Source: a virus. Taken from it: DNA of 39,477 nucleotides. A program made the position numbers and the translations under genes. The stretch lies in IMG/VR virus record IMGVR_UViG_3300042691_007968, positions 1 to 39,477 of that record; one strand, 5' to 3'. The notes below the pieces were generated by a model, which was not told the DNA's origin, ran no database searches, and saw nothing but the letters and a program-made list of their open reading frames with translations. Shown here piece by piece: positions 1-7,417 of this stretch; position 1 is the stretch's first letter, and each line of letters opens with the position of its first letter.

Positions 1-290
1 ATTTCTGAATCTACTTTTTTATTATCCATCTGTGCTTGCATAATATCTTTAGCACCACTCTGTCCAATTAACAAACCTGCGAGTGTTCCTGTAATAAATG
101 TAGCAACTGATCCAAGCACATTAAAGAACATCTTATCATTTTCTGATTGTGCTCCAATTGGTTGTGTTACAAATATAAGAGCATATAAAATTCCTAATGC
201 TGTAAATAATAAAATTGCTCCTAGCGTACAACCAAGAATAAACTTTAGTCGTGCATCAAGATCTTGCGGTGTTAATCTTTGCTTACTCAT
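1..290 (-). CDS. Two-helix membrane protein, 3' end cut by window
   Basis: This open frame begins with ATG at 290 and runs off the left edge with no stop, so at least 96 residues are seen. The protein starts MSKQRLTPQDLDARLKF. It has two hydrophobic stretches, at about residues 17-41 and 58-80, joined by a polar segment (TQPIGAQSENDK), and then a charged tail rich in Gln, Asp and Lys. This is the layout of a small phage membrane protein such as a holin or exclusion factor, but I recognise no family. Its start overlaps the stop of the upstream lipoprotein gene by 8 nt (ATGAGTAA), so the two are probably translationally coupled. It closes a run of four exported or membrane proteins downstream of the terminase. 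Confidence 0.75.
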   Translation of the reverse strand, partial: MSKQRLTPQDLDARLKFILGCTLGAILLFTALGILYALIFVTQPIGAQSENDKMFFNVLGSVATFITGTLAGLLIGQSGAKDIMQAQMDNKKVDSE

Positions 291-468
291 CCTGTTTTCC
301 TATCAAGTCTTTTGTACAAGTTCCTGTAGCCTCACACAATGGTGGATTACATTCTGCCTTTTCCCAGTTTGCTGGATCCTGGCAAGGATAACGATAGTGA
401 CCGTCATACCCACAGCCACTAAGGCCTAATACAAGTATACACGATAGTAAAATATGACGAATTCTCAT
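283..468 (-). CDS. Small Cys-rich lipoprotein
   Basis: This is a 61-residue predicted lipoprotein. Residues 1-18 form a signal peptide (MRIRHILLSCILVLG) ending in a lipobox LSGC with the lipidated Cys at about 19. The mature part is only about 43 residues. It holds four or more Cys (YPCQDPANW, AECNPPLCEATGTC), which would suit disulfides outside the membrane. No Shine-Dalgarno sequence lies before the ATG. Instead TGGTATAAT ends 6 nt upstream, which predicts a leaderless transcript. Phage lipoproteins of this size often act in superinfection exclusion or in Rz1-like spanin roles. Rz1 proteins are usually Pro-rich, which this one is only weakly, so the role is left open. Confidence 0.8.
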   Translation of the reverse strand: MRIRHILLSCILVLGLSGCGYDGHYRYPCQDPANWEKAECNPPLCEATGTCTKDLIGKQDE

Positions 469-483
469 ATTAGCATTATACCA
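469..483 (-). promoter_or_regulatory. Extended -10 promoter, leaderless for the lipoprotein gene
   Basis: On the minus strand TGG TATAAT (483-475) is followed by GCTAAT and then the ATG at 468. A start site about 7 nt past the -10 would fall on the A of the ATG, so the mRNA would have no leader. No convincing -35 is seen, as is usual for TGn-type extended -10 promoters. An almost identical arrangement occurs at 35340-35357. Confidence 0.6.
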
Positions 484-488
484 ATATA

Positions 489-698
489 TTATTCTTTATC
501 TTCACGAAGAGGGATGGTAATAAGCCATAGGGCTATTGATATTAATGTGGCTACCCCCACTACCTGCTGGGCGGTACCTGTAAGGGTAAGCCAAGCAATA
601 AAGAAGCCAAGAATGGTGAATATTTGGGCAATACTCTCAATTACAGCAGCCTTAAACCACTTAAGAAGCCCCTTAATTATCCTTTTAATCATGTTCAT
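489..698 (-). CDS. Holin-like small membrane protein
   Basis: This is a 69-residue protein with a basic amphipathic N-terminus (MNMIKRIIKGLLKWFKAA). Two hydrophobic segments follow, at about residues 20-40 and 45-63, separated by TGTAQQ, and the tail is short and charged (REDKE). Size, two helices and charged ends resemble class II holins, but no endolysin lies in the window to support a lysis role. The start has a strong Shine-Dalgarno sequence, AAGGAGG, about 7 nt before the ATG. The gene directly follows the PA14-type surface protein (1 nt gap), so the two are probably cotranscribed. Alternatively it could be a membrane anchor or exclusion factor that works with the neighbouring exported proteins. 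Confidence 0.75.
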   Translation of the reverse strand: MNMIKRIIKGLLKWFKAAVIESIAQIFTILGFFIAWLTLTGTAQQVVGVATLISIALWLITIPLREDKE

Positions 699-699
699 A

Positions 700-2763
700 T
701 TATAACCTCCTTAGTGACATAACTGAACTAACAATATTTCCTACCAAAATAACAGGAATGACTACCTCTTGAACCTTCTCTCTTTGATCATCTGTCATAT
801 CCTTACCCCATTCTGTAGGACTTAGTACTTTTTCAAAATCTATATCTGTTAATGTCCCAAGTGGGTCTGCTAAAAACGCTTCTGTTTGTACTTCAGTGAT
901 AGCGTCTGCTAATGTAAATGGCATTGCTGAATCCCCCGCTTCTGCTGCTCTGCTTTCAAACTCTACAAACGCTGTAGCAATTTCTGGATCAGACTTCATT
1001 GCCTCTGCAATCTTTTCAACTTCTGATGCCTTGATACCTAAGTCTTGCGCTACCTCTGCCTTTGCTTCTTGGGTCAAAGACTTAAGGGTTTGGCTAACTG
1101 CTGCCACTTGCTCAGGTGAAAGTGTAACTAACTTATTATCTTTGCTTGTAAGATTAGCAATAACTCCAGATAAATCTTCTGCTGTTCCTGTACCCTTTTC
1201 AGGAATTAATTCTTTTATTTCATCATCTATTTCAGGGGTTGGCTCTGGTGTTGGTTCAGGTCCAGGAGTAGGTTCAGGAGTTGGATCAGTAGTAGGCTCT
1301 GGCGTAGGCTCTATAGTTGGTTCTGGTTCTGGTGTTGGCTCTGGCTCTGGAGTTGGATCTATTGTAGGTTCAGGAGTTGGTTCTGGTTCTGGTGTAGGTT
1401 CAGGGGTTGGTTCTACTGTAGGTTCAGGTGTTGGCTCTACGGTTGGCTCTGGAGTTGGTTCTACAGTTGGCTCAGGGTCTGGACTTGCTACAGGTGTTGG
1501 TTGATTCGCTGCAGCATTTGCTGCTGCCTGAGCAATAGCAATTTGTATTTCTCTTTCTAATTGCTCATCATAATAATCCCAAGCATTTTGTATTGCATTA
1601 TCCATATCAATAATTGCTTGATTATAAACAGAAATAGCATTATTTTTTGCAGCCAAAGCATCTGTTAGGTTTTGTTGTGCTGTTGTTAGGTTTTGTGTAG
1701 CGGTTGTTAGGTTTTGATTTAATGTTGTGAGGTTTTGAACTTCAGAATTATATGTACTAAGTTTATTATTATAATTGTTTTGTGCTGTTTGTTGTGCTGA
1801 TACTGCCTCATTATATGCATCTATTTGTGCTTGTGTTGCACCAGATCCATATGAAAATGTATTAAGATTACAACTAAATCCTACCCCCCATCCACCAGTA
1901 TAATCGCAACCTGCTCCAGTCCAACCTCCAGGAATTGCCCATCCAAGATGATAGTATCCTGGGCCTCCTCCGTTATACCACCAAATTTCTACATCTAAAG
2001 TTTTATCTTGGCTAACATCATAAACTGGAGAGTACGAACTCCATCTAACTCCCTGTTCCACCCAGTTATTTACTGCAAGTTGTCCATTAATATACATTTT
2101 AAATCCATCATCTGTATACCCTGCAAAATATGTTGAGGTCCAATGAGAGGGAACAGTAATGGTTCCAGTAAATTTAACTATAAAATCTTCATATCTACCG
2201 CATACTGGTGGCTGCATTGAATTTGAATTCCAAACTCCAGTACATATAACACCGCTTGGAATTGCTACTCCACCAAACCCTCTTGTAAGATAATATACTG
2301 TATATTGTAATCCTGAATTACCAGCATTTGAAATTGCTGCTTGTGTTGTTTGAACATTTAAATTGGCTATATCTAAGGCGTCTTGTGCATCATTTTTATC
2401 TTGTAATGCTGTAGCAACTGTTACTGTTTGTCCATCTACTGCTGATTGGGCTAATGTTTTTTCTTCAACTGCCGTGGCTTCTGTTATTACCGCAGAGTCA
2501 TATATATCGTATGCATTATCTCTATCTTGTTTAGCCTGTATGGCATCATTATATTTTTCTTCTGCTATATTTATTAAATTATTAAACTCATCTTTATAAT
2601 TAAGATCTTCTACGCTGTCTTTAAGGTCTTGTATTTCTTGGGCAGCAATTGCTATTGGATCATCAGAGTTAGCCTCTGTAGGAGCCACTATAAGCCAACC
2701 AAAGGCCAAGAAACTGGCTAGTGCTATGCGTATTAGTCTTTTTATTTTCCTTTCCTCCAACAA
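700..2763 (-). CDS. Exported PA14-like surface protein with coiled coils and Pro-rich stalk
   Basis: This mosaic protein has up to 687 residues. Domains in order: a signal peptide ([11 protein letters not shown]... to about residue 32); a helical coiled-coil region (about 33-145); a PA14-like lectin fold (about 150-305) with the typical [12 protein letters not shown] segment and several Trp and Cys; a second Gln/Asn/Thr-rich coiled coil (310-415); a stalk of about 90 residues of PEPTPEPT repeats (421-513); a helical domain (515-660); and a C-terminal hydrophobic segment (665-682) ending RRL that looks like a membrane anchor. The function is inferred to be sugar or surface binding. The frame opens at TTG 2763, but a GGAGG Shine-Dalgarno (2754-2758) lies after that codon. 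It is ideally spaced for an ATA codon at 2745, which would give a clean MKRLIRIAL signal peptide. I keep the TTG coordinate because ATA is non-standard. Confidence 0.8.
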   Translation of the reverse strand: MLEERKIKRLIRIALASFLAFGWLIVAPTEANSDDPIAIAAQEIQDLKDSVEDLNYKDEFNNLINIAEEKYNDAIQAKQDRDNAYDIYDSAVITEATAVEEKTLAQSAVDGQTVTVATALQDKNDAQDALDIANLNVQTTQAAISNAGNSGLQYTVYYLTRGFGGVAIPSGVICTGVWNSNSMQPPVCGRYEDFIVKFTGTITVPSHWTSTYFAGYTDDGFKMYINGQLAVNNWVEQGVRWSSYSPVYDVSQDKTLDVEIWWYNGGGPGYYHLGWAIPGGWTGAGCDYTGGWGVGFSCNLNTFSYGSGATQAQIDAYNEAVSAQQTAQNNYNNKLSTYNSEVQNLTTLNQNLTTATQNLTTAQQNLTDALAAKNNAISVYNQAIIDMDNAIQNAWDYYDEQLEREIQIAIAQAAANAAANQPTPVASPDPEPTVEPTPEPTVEPTPEPTVEPTPEPTPEPEPTPEPTIDPTPEPEPTPEPEPTIEPTPEPTTDPTPEPTPGPEPTPEPTPEIDDEIKELIPEKGTGTAEDLSGVIANLTSKDNKLVTLSPEQVAAVSQTLKSLTQEAKAEVAQDLGIKASEVEKIAEAMKSDPEIATAFVEFESRAAEAGDSAMPFTLADAITEVQTEAFLADPLGTLTDIDFEKVLSPTEWGKDMTDDQREKVQEVVIPVILVGNIVSSVMSLRRL
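1225..1500 (-). repeat. Tandem PEPTPEPT-coding repeats
   Basis: Short in-frame repeats encode Pro-Glu/Asp-Pro-Thr-Pro-Glu units, a rigid extended stalk between the lectin-like part and the C-terminal helical domain. The DNA units are degenerate 6- to 12-nt blocks (GGTTCAGGAGTT-like on the plus strand), so the stalk length could vary by slippage. The reverse reading (Gly-Ser-Gly-Val) is an open shadow frame and not a gene. Confidence 0.85.
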
Positions 2764-2774
2764 ATAATAAGATG

Positions 2775-2783
2775 ATTATATCA
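2775..2783 (-). promoter_or_regulatory. Extended -10 promoter for the PA14 protein gene
   Basis: TGA TATAAT on the minus strand lies just downstream of the terminator at 2791-2823. It lies upstream of the GGAGG ribosome binding site (2754-2758). It would restart transcription for the PA14 protein and the small membrane genes after termination behind the host-like surface protein. No -35 consensus is seen. Confidence 0.6.
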
Positions 2784-2790
2784 TTTTATT

Positions 2791-2823
2791 ATAAAAGAAA
2801 AGGGAGCCAGTTTCCTGACTCCC
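2791..2823 (-). terminator. Intrinsic terminator after the host-like surface protein gene
   Basis: Read on the minus strand, GGGAGTCAG, the tetraloop GAAA and CTGGCTCCC form a 9-bp stem with one G-U pair, followed by TTTTCTTTT. It begins 19 nt after the stop codon of the surface protein gene. This is a textbook intrinsic terminator. Confidence 0.9.
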
Positions 2824-2841
2824 AATCTTTTTAAGTATTAA

Positions 2842-4002
2842 TTACTTAATCAAAGGTAGTCTCTTGCTCTTAGGCAATGACTTGTTTGCTAATGCAATTG
2901 CAGCATTTGCAATCTTCTTTGTATCTGCAATTCCTTTAATTGCAGTAGCAAGGTCTGCTTTTAACTTTGCAATTTCTGCATCCTTAGAAGCGCTTGCATC
3001 TGATGCAACCTTTGCAGCAGCAGCAGCCTTATCGACTTCTGCCTTTACAGCAGCAGCCTTGTCAGCATCTGCAGCAGCCTTAGCAGCAACAGCATCAGCA
3101 GTAGCCTTAGCAGCAGCAGTAGCAGCGTCTGCTACAGCCTTAGCAAGAGCAGCATCTACTGCAGCCTTAGCAGCAATAGCAGCATCCTTAGCAGCCTTTT
3201 CAGCAGCAAGTTCTCCAAGAAGATCACGAACTGTGATTGTCTTGACTACGCTTGAAGTTACTGTGTTGAAACCTGTTACAACAGATGCAACATCAGATGA
3301 GTTTGTAACAGATACAACAAGGGTTGAAGAACCAGTTGTTGGCAGTGTTACCTTGAAGTCTGCTTGACCAAAGTTAGTCAAAGTAGCGCCAGTTGTAGCA
3401 GTAGTTGTATCAAGAGTTCCACCAACAACAAGTGCTGTTAGACCCTTACCTGATACCTTGTTACCAAATACGTCTGTTGCTGTTACTGTTGCAGTTACAA
3501 CGCTTGAAGTTGTTCCCGCATCAGCAGCAGAAAGTGCAAGAGTGTTAATCTTTCCTGCAGTTCCTTGTACATAATATGTTAGGGTTGTTCCCTGATTGGT
3601 AATTGTTACAGTACCAATTGCAGTTGTCTTTGTATAAACCCAAAATGTTGCAGTTGTTCCTGTTCCAGTTGCAATTGTCAAAGATGAAGATCCTGATGAT
3701 GCAGATACTGGTGCAGCAGATGTGTGCAATGCAGAAACAATTGTTGCATTTGTTGTTGCTACAGTTACTGATGTTCCTGTATCAACTGTTGCAACAAACT
3801 TGAGTGCGTCAGCAGCGTCAACTGTGTTGTCTGCTGGTACTGGCAATGATGCAGGTGTAGCAATTGCGGATGCTGTTGTATTAGCAGTTCCGTCAAGTGA
3901 TACAGCGACTGTCATTACGGCTGCGCTTGCAGGCGAAGCCACGATTGTTGCGGTAGTCATGGCTGCAACCACGGCTAGAGCGATTTTCTTTAATGAATTC
4001 AT
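2842..4002 (-). CDS. Host-like secreted Ala/Thr-rich surface protein
   Basis: This is a 386-residue exported protein. Residues 1-28 form a clear Sec signal peptide with the cleavage motif ASPASA before AVMT. Residues 29-255 are Thr/Ser/Val/Ala-rich beta-type sequence with Ig- or bacterial-surface-like repeats (for example VTATVTATDVFGNKVSGKG). Residues 262-350 are a long Ala/Lys helix of alternating AAKAAADA character, and a basic tail KSLPKSKRLPLIK ends the protein. From memory, this architecture and the VPADNTVDAADALK segment resemble abundant cell-surface proteins of freshwater acI Actinobacteria. No membrane anchor or sortase motif is seen. The start has a good Shine-Dalgarno (AAGGAG). 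The gene sits alone between terL and its own strong terminator, which suggests high expression. Possible roles are altering the host surface, blocking superinfection, or decorating the virion; none is shown. Codon use (repetitive GCA) looks less AT-rich than its neighbours. Confidence 0.85.
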   Translation of the reverse strand: MNSLKKIALAVVAAMTTATIVASPASAAVMTVAVSLDGTANTTASAIATPASLPVPADNTVDAADALKFVATVDTGTSVTVATTNATIVSALHTSAAPVSASSGSSSLTIATGTGTTATFWVYTKTTAIGTVTITNQGTTLTYYVQGTAGKINTLALSAADAGTTSSVVTATVTATDVFGNKVSGKGLTALVVGGTLDTTTATTGATLTNFGQADFKVTLPTTGSSTLVVSVTNSSDVASVVTGFNTVTSSVVKTITVRDLLGELAAEKAAKDAAIAAKAAVDAALAKAVADAATAAAKATADAVAAKAAADADKAAAVKAEVDKAAAAAKVASDASASKDAEIAKLKADLATAIKGIADTKKIANAAIALANKSLPKSKRLPLIK

Positions 4003-4027
4003 TTTTCTCCTTGTATATTCATTTTAT

Positions 4028-5803
4028 TTATATTGTTTTTAGTCTATCCAAATAGTCTTTTATGTCTTCTATTTGACTAGGCTTATATTGTATCACGTTC
4101 TCAGGAAGCGTGTCAATTCTGCGTGGCTTATCCTTAAATGTATGAACTTCAACTTCAAGGTTTTGATCTCTAGGGGTATGAGAAATAGCACCGAAAATAG
4201 AGCCACACACAGCATCAGCCAAGTCCTTTGATTTTTTACGTGGGTGATCTACCTTATCATTTTTCATAATCTTAAGTTCTGTTAATTCCTCAAACAAAAG
4301 TTCGATGGCAGGCATAGCAAGTCTTTCTTCATATACAAGCATAGCCATATCCTCATAGTGTTTCTTGGAAACAGACACAGTTTCTGTTCTCATGCCTACC
4401 GCCTGTAATTCATTTTGAATATCAAATGACTGCCATCTGTCAAATGTTACTAAACCTATATTAAATCCAAGTCTGCGTAGGTTTTGTATCCATTGCTTTA
4501 CCTCAGACAGATTTACTGGACCCTCTACCTTTGGCTCCCACCATGCTACAGCGTCAACAACTACTACTGGGGATATCTGTTCATAGTCTTTAATTACTTG
4601 AACGTTAACCCACTTCTCAACATGTGCAATTGCTACTGCACACTTGTCATGCTTTTGTGCAAGATCAGCATGAACAAAATAAATCTTTTCTGGATCTGGT
4701 TTAAAGTTTTCTTCAAACCTTCTAAAAGTATCAAGAGGATTTCTAATGCTCATACAGGCTCTTACTTTGTCTGCCTGCTTAAAAAATGCATCAGAGGCAT
4801 ATGTAGGGACACAAGCAAAACGCATCATTGCATCGCCAAGATCTGTCATGAAAGCAATCTTAAAATCATCAATCTTTCTAGTTGGATTAACTTCCCATGT
4901 GGGTCTTTTTAAACCAAATACTCCAGGATACTTATAAGACTTTATATGATCTTCATCCCATGTAATTTCAAACCAATTATCCTTATCGTCTTCTGGCAAT
5001 AGTGGATTAATAATAAATCTATGGCTCTTTGTTACTACTTCTTTGTCAGCAATTACTGCTTCATATCGTTCAGAAATAAAGTCTCCATTATATCGTGGGA
5101 ATGAAAGAAGAACTACCTTTCCAAGATCAGGAAATCTAGAATCTACTGAGCCACGAAACGCTTTATATATATTATCTGCAGTCTTTCCTTGTTCATTTCC
5201 AGTTGCAACTTCTGATGCAAACCCAGAGATCTCATCAAGAACTGCAAGTAAAAGATTTAAACCCTCATGAGATTCACGTTCTGAGTGTCCAGAATAAACA
5301 GTTACTGACTTATCAAAACTAATAGAGTCAACTTTTGCTTCATACTTACCAGCAAACCAAGGTGACCTCTCAATCTTTGATTTAAAGCCTTTAAAGAAAA
5401 CATTTTTTGCTTGTTGTGCATTAATAGCAACATTAATTAAATCTATAGCGTCTCCAGATGGTTTTCCGAAGTACTTTGCAGGGTCTTTAAGACAAAGTAG
5501 TTTGTATACAATATAAGCACAAGCCACAGTAGAGGTGAAATCTTTACCGCTACCTTTGCCAAGTTGTAAAATGATTTCATTTTTTGTATATTTTTCATAG
5601 TACCTTGCACCTTCTTCTTCTCCCATAATTGATTGAAGATCTTCTTTTCTATATATTTGACTCATTGCTTCAACAATATTATATTGAATATCTGATAATC
5701 CTGGCTGACCTAAATAATCTAGAGACTCTACAAATGTTTTTGCATCTACTGGAGTTTCTTCAAAATTATTATCAGCAAGCGCTTCTAAAAAATCATCAAA
5801 CAT
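4028..5803 (-). CDS. terL: Terminase large subunit
   Basis: This is the ATPase-nuclease motor that packages DNA into the prohead. With the start at ATG 5803 it has 591 residues, a normal length for the family. The Walker A-like loop LGKGSGKD is at about 81-88. The Walker B motif LLLAVLDE ends at D190-E191. The C-terminal RNase H-fold nuclease shows its acidic residues in FVHADLAQ (D380), LVTFDRW (D455) and KSKDLADAV (D527 and D530). The frame also extends to a TTG at 5812, but neither candidate has a clear Shine-Dalgarno. The ATG gives an 8-nt overlap with the small-terminase stop, as elsewhere in this genome. The host-like surface protein gene follows 25 nt downstream. Confidence 0.95.
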   Translation of the reverse strand: MFDDFLEALADNNFEETPVDAKTFVESLDYLGQPGLSDIQYNIVEAMSQIYRKEDLQSIMGEEEGARYYEKYTKNEIILQLGKGSGKDFTSTVACAYIVYKLLCLKDPAKYFGKPSGDAIDLINVAINAQQAKNVFFKGFKSKIERSPWFAGKYEAKVDSISFDKSVTVYSGHSERESHEGLNLLLAVLDEISGFASEVATGNEQGKTADNIYKAFRGSVDSRFPDLGKVVLLSFPRYNGDFISERYEAVIADKEVVTKSHRFIINPLLPEDDKDNWFEITWDEDHIKSYKYPGVFGLKRPTWEVNPTRKIDDFKIAFMTDLGDAMMRFACVPTYASDAFFKQADKVRACMSIRNPLDTFRRFEENFKPDPEKIYFVHADLAQKHDKCAVAIAHVEKWVNVQVIKDYEQISPVVVVDAVAWWEPKVEGPVNLSEVKQWIQNLRRLGFNIGLVTFDRWQSFDIQNELQAVGMRTETVSVSKKHYEDMAMLVYEERLAMPAIELLFEELTELKIMKNDKVDHPRKKSKDLADAVCGSIFGAISHTPRDQNLEVEVHTFKDKPRRIDTLPENVIQYKPSQIEDIKDYLDRLKTI

Positions 5804-6329
5804 TGTGGACAATTGTAATCACTTCGTCCTTTTTGGCAACATCAGAAAGTCTACGCATAATCTCATCACGAATCTGTGGGTACTCAGAAGCAATATCCCT
5901 TAAAATTGCCATAAGCACTTCTTGCTTTTTTTCTATTTGTAGCATCTCTTCTGCAAGTTCTTTATTCTCAAGCAAACCTGCTTTTTGTAGCATATCAATT
6001 CTCTTAGACTCAATATCCATAACTAGTTTAATTGCTTGGGTCTTTGCCCCAAGATTATTAGTTAATGATGCCTCATCAATCACCTCGTAAGACTTTGCAA
6101 TTAATTTATTATAATGTGTATCTGCAACTGCAAGGGCCTCTTTAGCACGAGCACGAATTGCATCATTTGCTGAAGCCATAACTTTCCACTCATTGATATG
6201 TTGTACTACACGAGTGCGTGGTATTGCAAGATCTTTAGAAATTTTTGTAGGATCATTTCCTTTTAGATATTCTCCAACTACGACGTTTATTTCATCCAAA
6301 TGTTTAACTAAGTCTTCTTCAGTCGACAT
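5796..6329 (-). CDS. terS: Putative terminase small subunit
   Basis: This is a 177-residue mostly helical protein immediately upstream of terL. An N-terminal helix-turn-helix (about residues 20-50, KISKDLAIPRTRVVQHINEWK) would bind the packaging site. A long helical region after residue 100 (LLENKELAEEMLQIEKKQEVL) would form the oligomerisation coiled coil. Position, size and architecture match small terminases, though sequence identity cannot be checked here. The start is taken at ATG 6329 because the purine-rich GAGAGG lies 9 nt before it. The alternative ATG at 6335 has that sequence only 3 nt away. Confidence 0.75.
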   Translation of the reverse strand: MSTEEDLVKHLDEINVVVGEYLKGNDPTKISKDLAIPRTRVVQHINEWKVMASANDAIRARAKEALAVADTHYNKLIAKSYEVIDEASLTNNLGAKTQAIKLVMDIESKRIDMLQKAGLLENKELAEEMLQIEKKQEVLMAILRDIASEYPQIRDEIMRRLSDVAKKDEVITIVHNV

Positions 6330-6675
6330 GACCATAGGCCTCTCTTCTTTCTAATTCTTTTGCCTTTGCTATTTTTAATAAAACAAGATAACCGATAAGA
6401 TCATCAATATCATTATCTCCGACATACGATGTGCCCTTCATTATTCTGCTTAACTTATCGTCAATACGAACATGTAGTTGTTCTCTTGCGTCTGCTCTAC
6501 TAAAAATACGAACTGGCTCTAATGCAGAATTTCCATATGCTATGTTCTTTTTAATAAGCATATGTGCAATTTCATGACAAGATTCATATATCTCTTTGCC
6601 AGCAGATGTGCCTACTGTAAGCAAGTATAAGTCATCACATCTAAAATTATTGACATCTGAAAATACTGGATTCAT
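6319..6675 (-). CDS. DUF1599-like (Nmad1) helical protein
   Basis: This is a 118-residue all-helical protein. The pattern KKNIAYGNSALEP...REQLHVRIDDKLSRIM...GDNDIDDLIGYLVLLKIAK (about 37-108) is typical of the DUF1599 family. That family is also called nucleotide modification associated domain 1 and has an all-alpha NTP-pyrophosphatase-like character. The acidic residues in DDK and GDNDIDDLIGY would coordinate metal. Proteins of this kind may hydrolyse or sense nucleotides, but the substrate is unknown and no base-modification enzyme set is evident nearby. It starts within the stop of the small HTH gene (ATGA overlap) and overlaps the small-terminase start, so it is part of one tight operon. 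Confidence 0.65.
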   Translation of the reverse strand: MNPVFSDVNNFRCDDLYLLTVGTSAGKEIYESCHEIAHMLIKKNIAYGNSALEPVRIFSRADAREQLHVRIDDKLSRIMKGTSYVGDNDIDDLIGYLVLLKIAKAKELERREAYGHVD

Positions 6676-6827
6676 CGCTTTGACTTCCTTAGCCCAAATT
6701 TAGCAAGGTATACATAAATAGTTTCCACGCTAACCCCACATTCTTTTGCTATAGCCTCTGGAGATTTTTTATCAATATGATATCTTTTTTTAAGCCATAG
6801 TTCATTTGTATACAGTTTAGCACCCAT
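6672..6827 (-). CDS. 51-residue helix-turn-helix protein
   Basis: A short gene starts at ATG 6827 with a strong AAGGAG 7 nt upstream (inside the 3' end of the RuvC-like gene) and ends at TGA 6672. The product begins MGAKLYTNELWLKKRYH and contains SPEAIAKECGVSVETIYVYLAKFGL, a classic homeodomain-like helix-turn-helix covering about residues 22-46, then a basic end RKSKR. It probably binds DNA, for example as a small regulator or partner of the flanking nucleic-acid enzymes. It fills an otherwise empty 155-nt gap and overlaps the next start by 4 nt, which supports it as a real gene. Confidence 0.85.
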   Translation of the reverse strand: MGAKLYTNELWLKKRYHIDKKSPEAIAKECGVSVETIYVYLAKFGLRKSKR

Positions 6828-6829
6828 AG

Positions 6830-7417
6830 TCACTCCTTGTCAAATCCAACAGCCTTTTCCCAATTATTTACAGCCCAATGACCTATTCCACATGCGTCTG
6901 CAACATCATTATCATTAATAGTTCTGTCATAAATAATATCTATTAATTTCATTGTTCTTTCTTTTCTAAAGTTACGCTCATATGTTTTATACCAAGAATC
7001 TGATTTTCCAGGATTTTTAGATCTTATAGTTAACTGCTCTTCTTTAGTTAATTTTTTATTACCAATATAATTTTGCCAGGTAATTGGAGATACCTTTCCT
7101 ATTATTGTTGTTGCTGATTGACCTGCTGCTCCAAGTATGGCTCCTTGGACTAACGCAAGATCTGCAGCAGTTTTAGGACTATTCATAAACACTGTATGCT
7201 CAATTACAATTGCCTCAAACCCCCCATAGTAATCAAAAAATGCTTTTGTTTTTTTACCAGCATCCATAACTTTTTCATAAATATTTTTGCCATCAAATTT
7301 TATTTTACCGACAACGCCTAATGTTTTTTCTTGTGCATTAAACAATGCAAATGCAAGACTAGTTGTACTTGCATCAATAGAACAAATTGTAATAGGTAAA
7401 TTATTTTCGTTTATCAT
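6830..7417 (-). CDS. RuvC-like Holliday junction resolvase
   Basis: This is a 195-residue RNase H-fold nuclease. Acidic residues typical of RuvC are visible at D15 (ICSIDASTTS), E73 (VIEHTV) and D171/D174 (NDNDVADACGIG). The SPITWQNYIGNKKLTKEEQ segment resembles the DNA-binding part of the family. It would resolve four-way junctions or branched replication intermediates before packaging. The gene lies two genes upstream of the DUF1599-like and terminase genes. It overlaps the upstream zinc-finger gene by 17 nt, and no good Shine-Dalgarno is seen, so translation may be coupled. Confidence 0.85.
   Translation of the reverse strand: MINENNLPITICSIDASTTSLAFALFNAQEKTLGVVGKIKFDGKNIYEKVMDAGKKTKAFFDYYGGFEAIVIEHTVFMNSPKTAADLALVQGAILGAAGQSATTIIGKVSPITWQNYIGNKKLTKEEQLTIRSKNPGKSDSWYKTYERNFRKERTMKLIDIIYDRTINDNDVADACGIGHWAVNNWEKAVGFDKE

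Noticed and set aside
896-1504. Plus-strand open frame rich in Gly-Ser-Val
   Set aside because: It is the reverse reading of the PEPTPEPT repeats; no ribosome site or domain.
2864-4042. Plus-strand Ala/Ser-rich open frames opposite the surface protein gene
   Set aside because: Shadow frames caused by repetitive Ala codons; no start signals.
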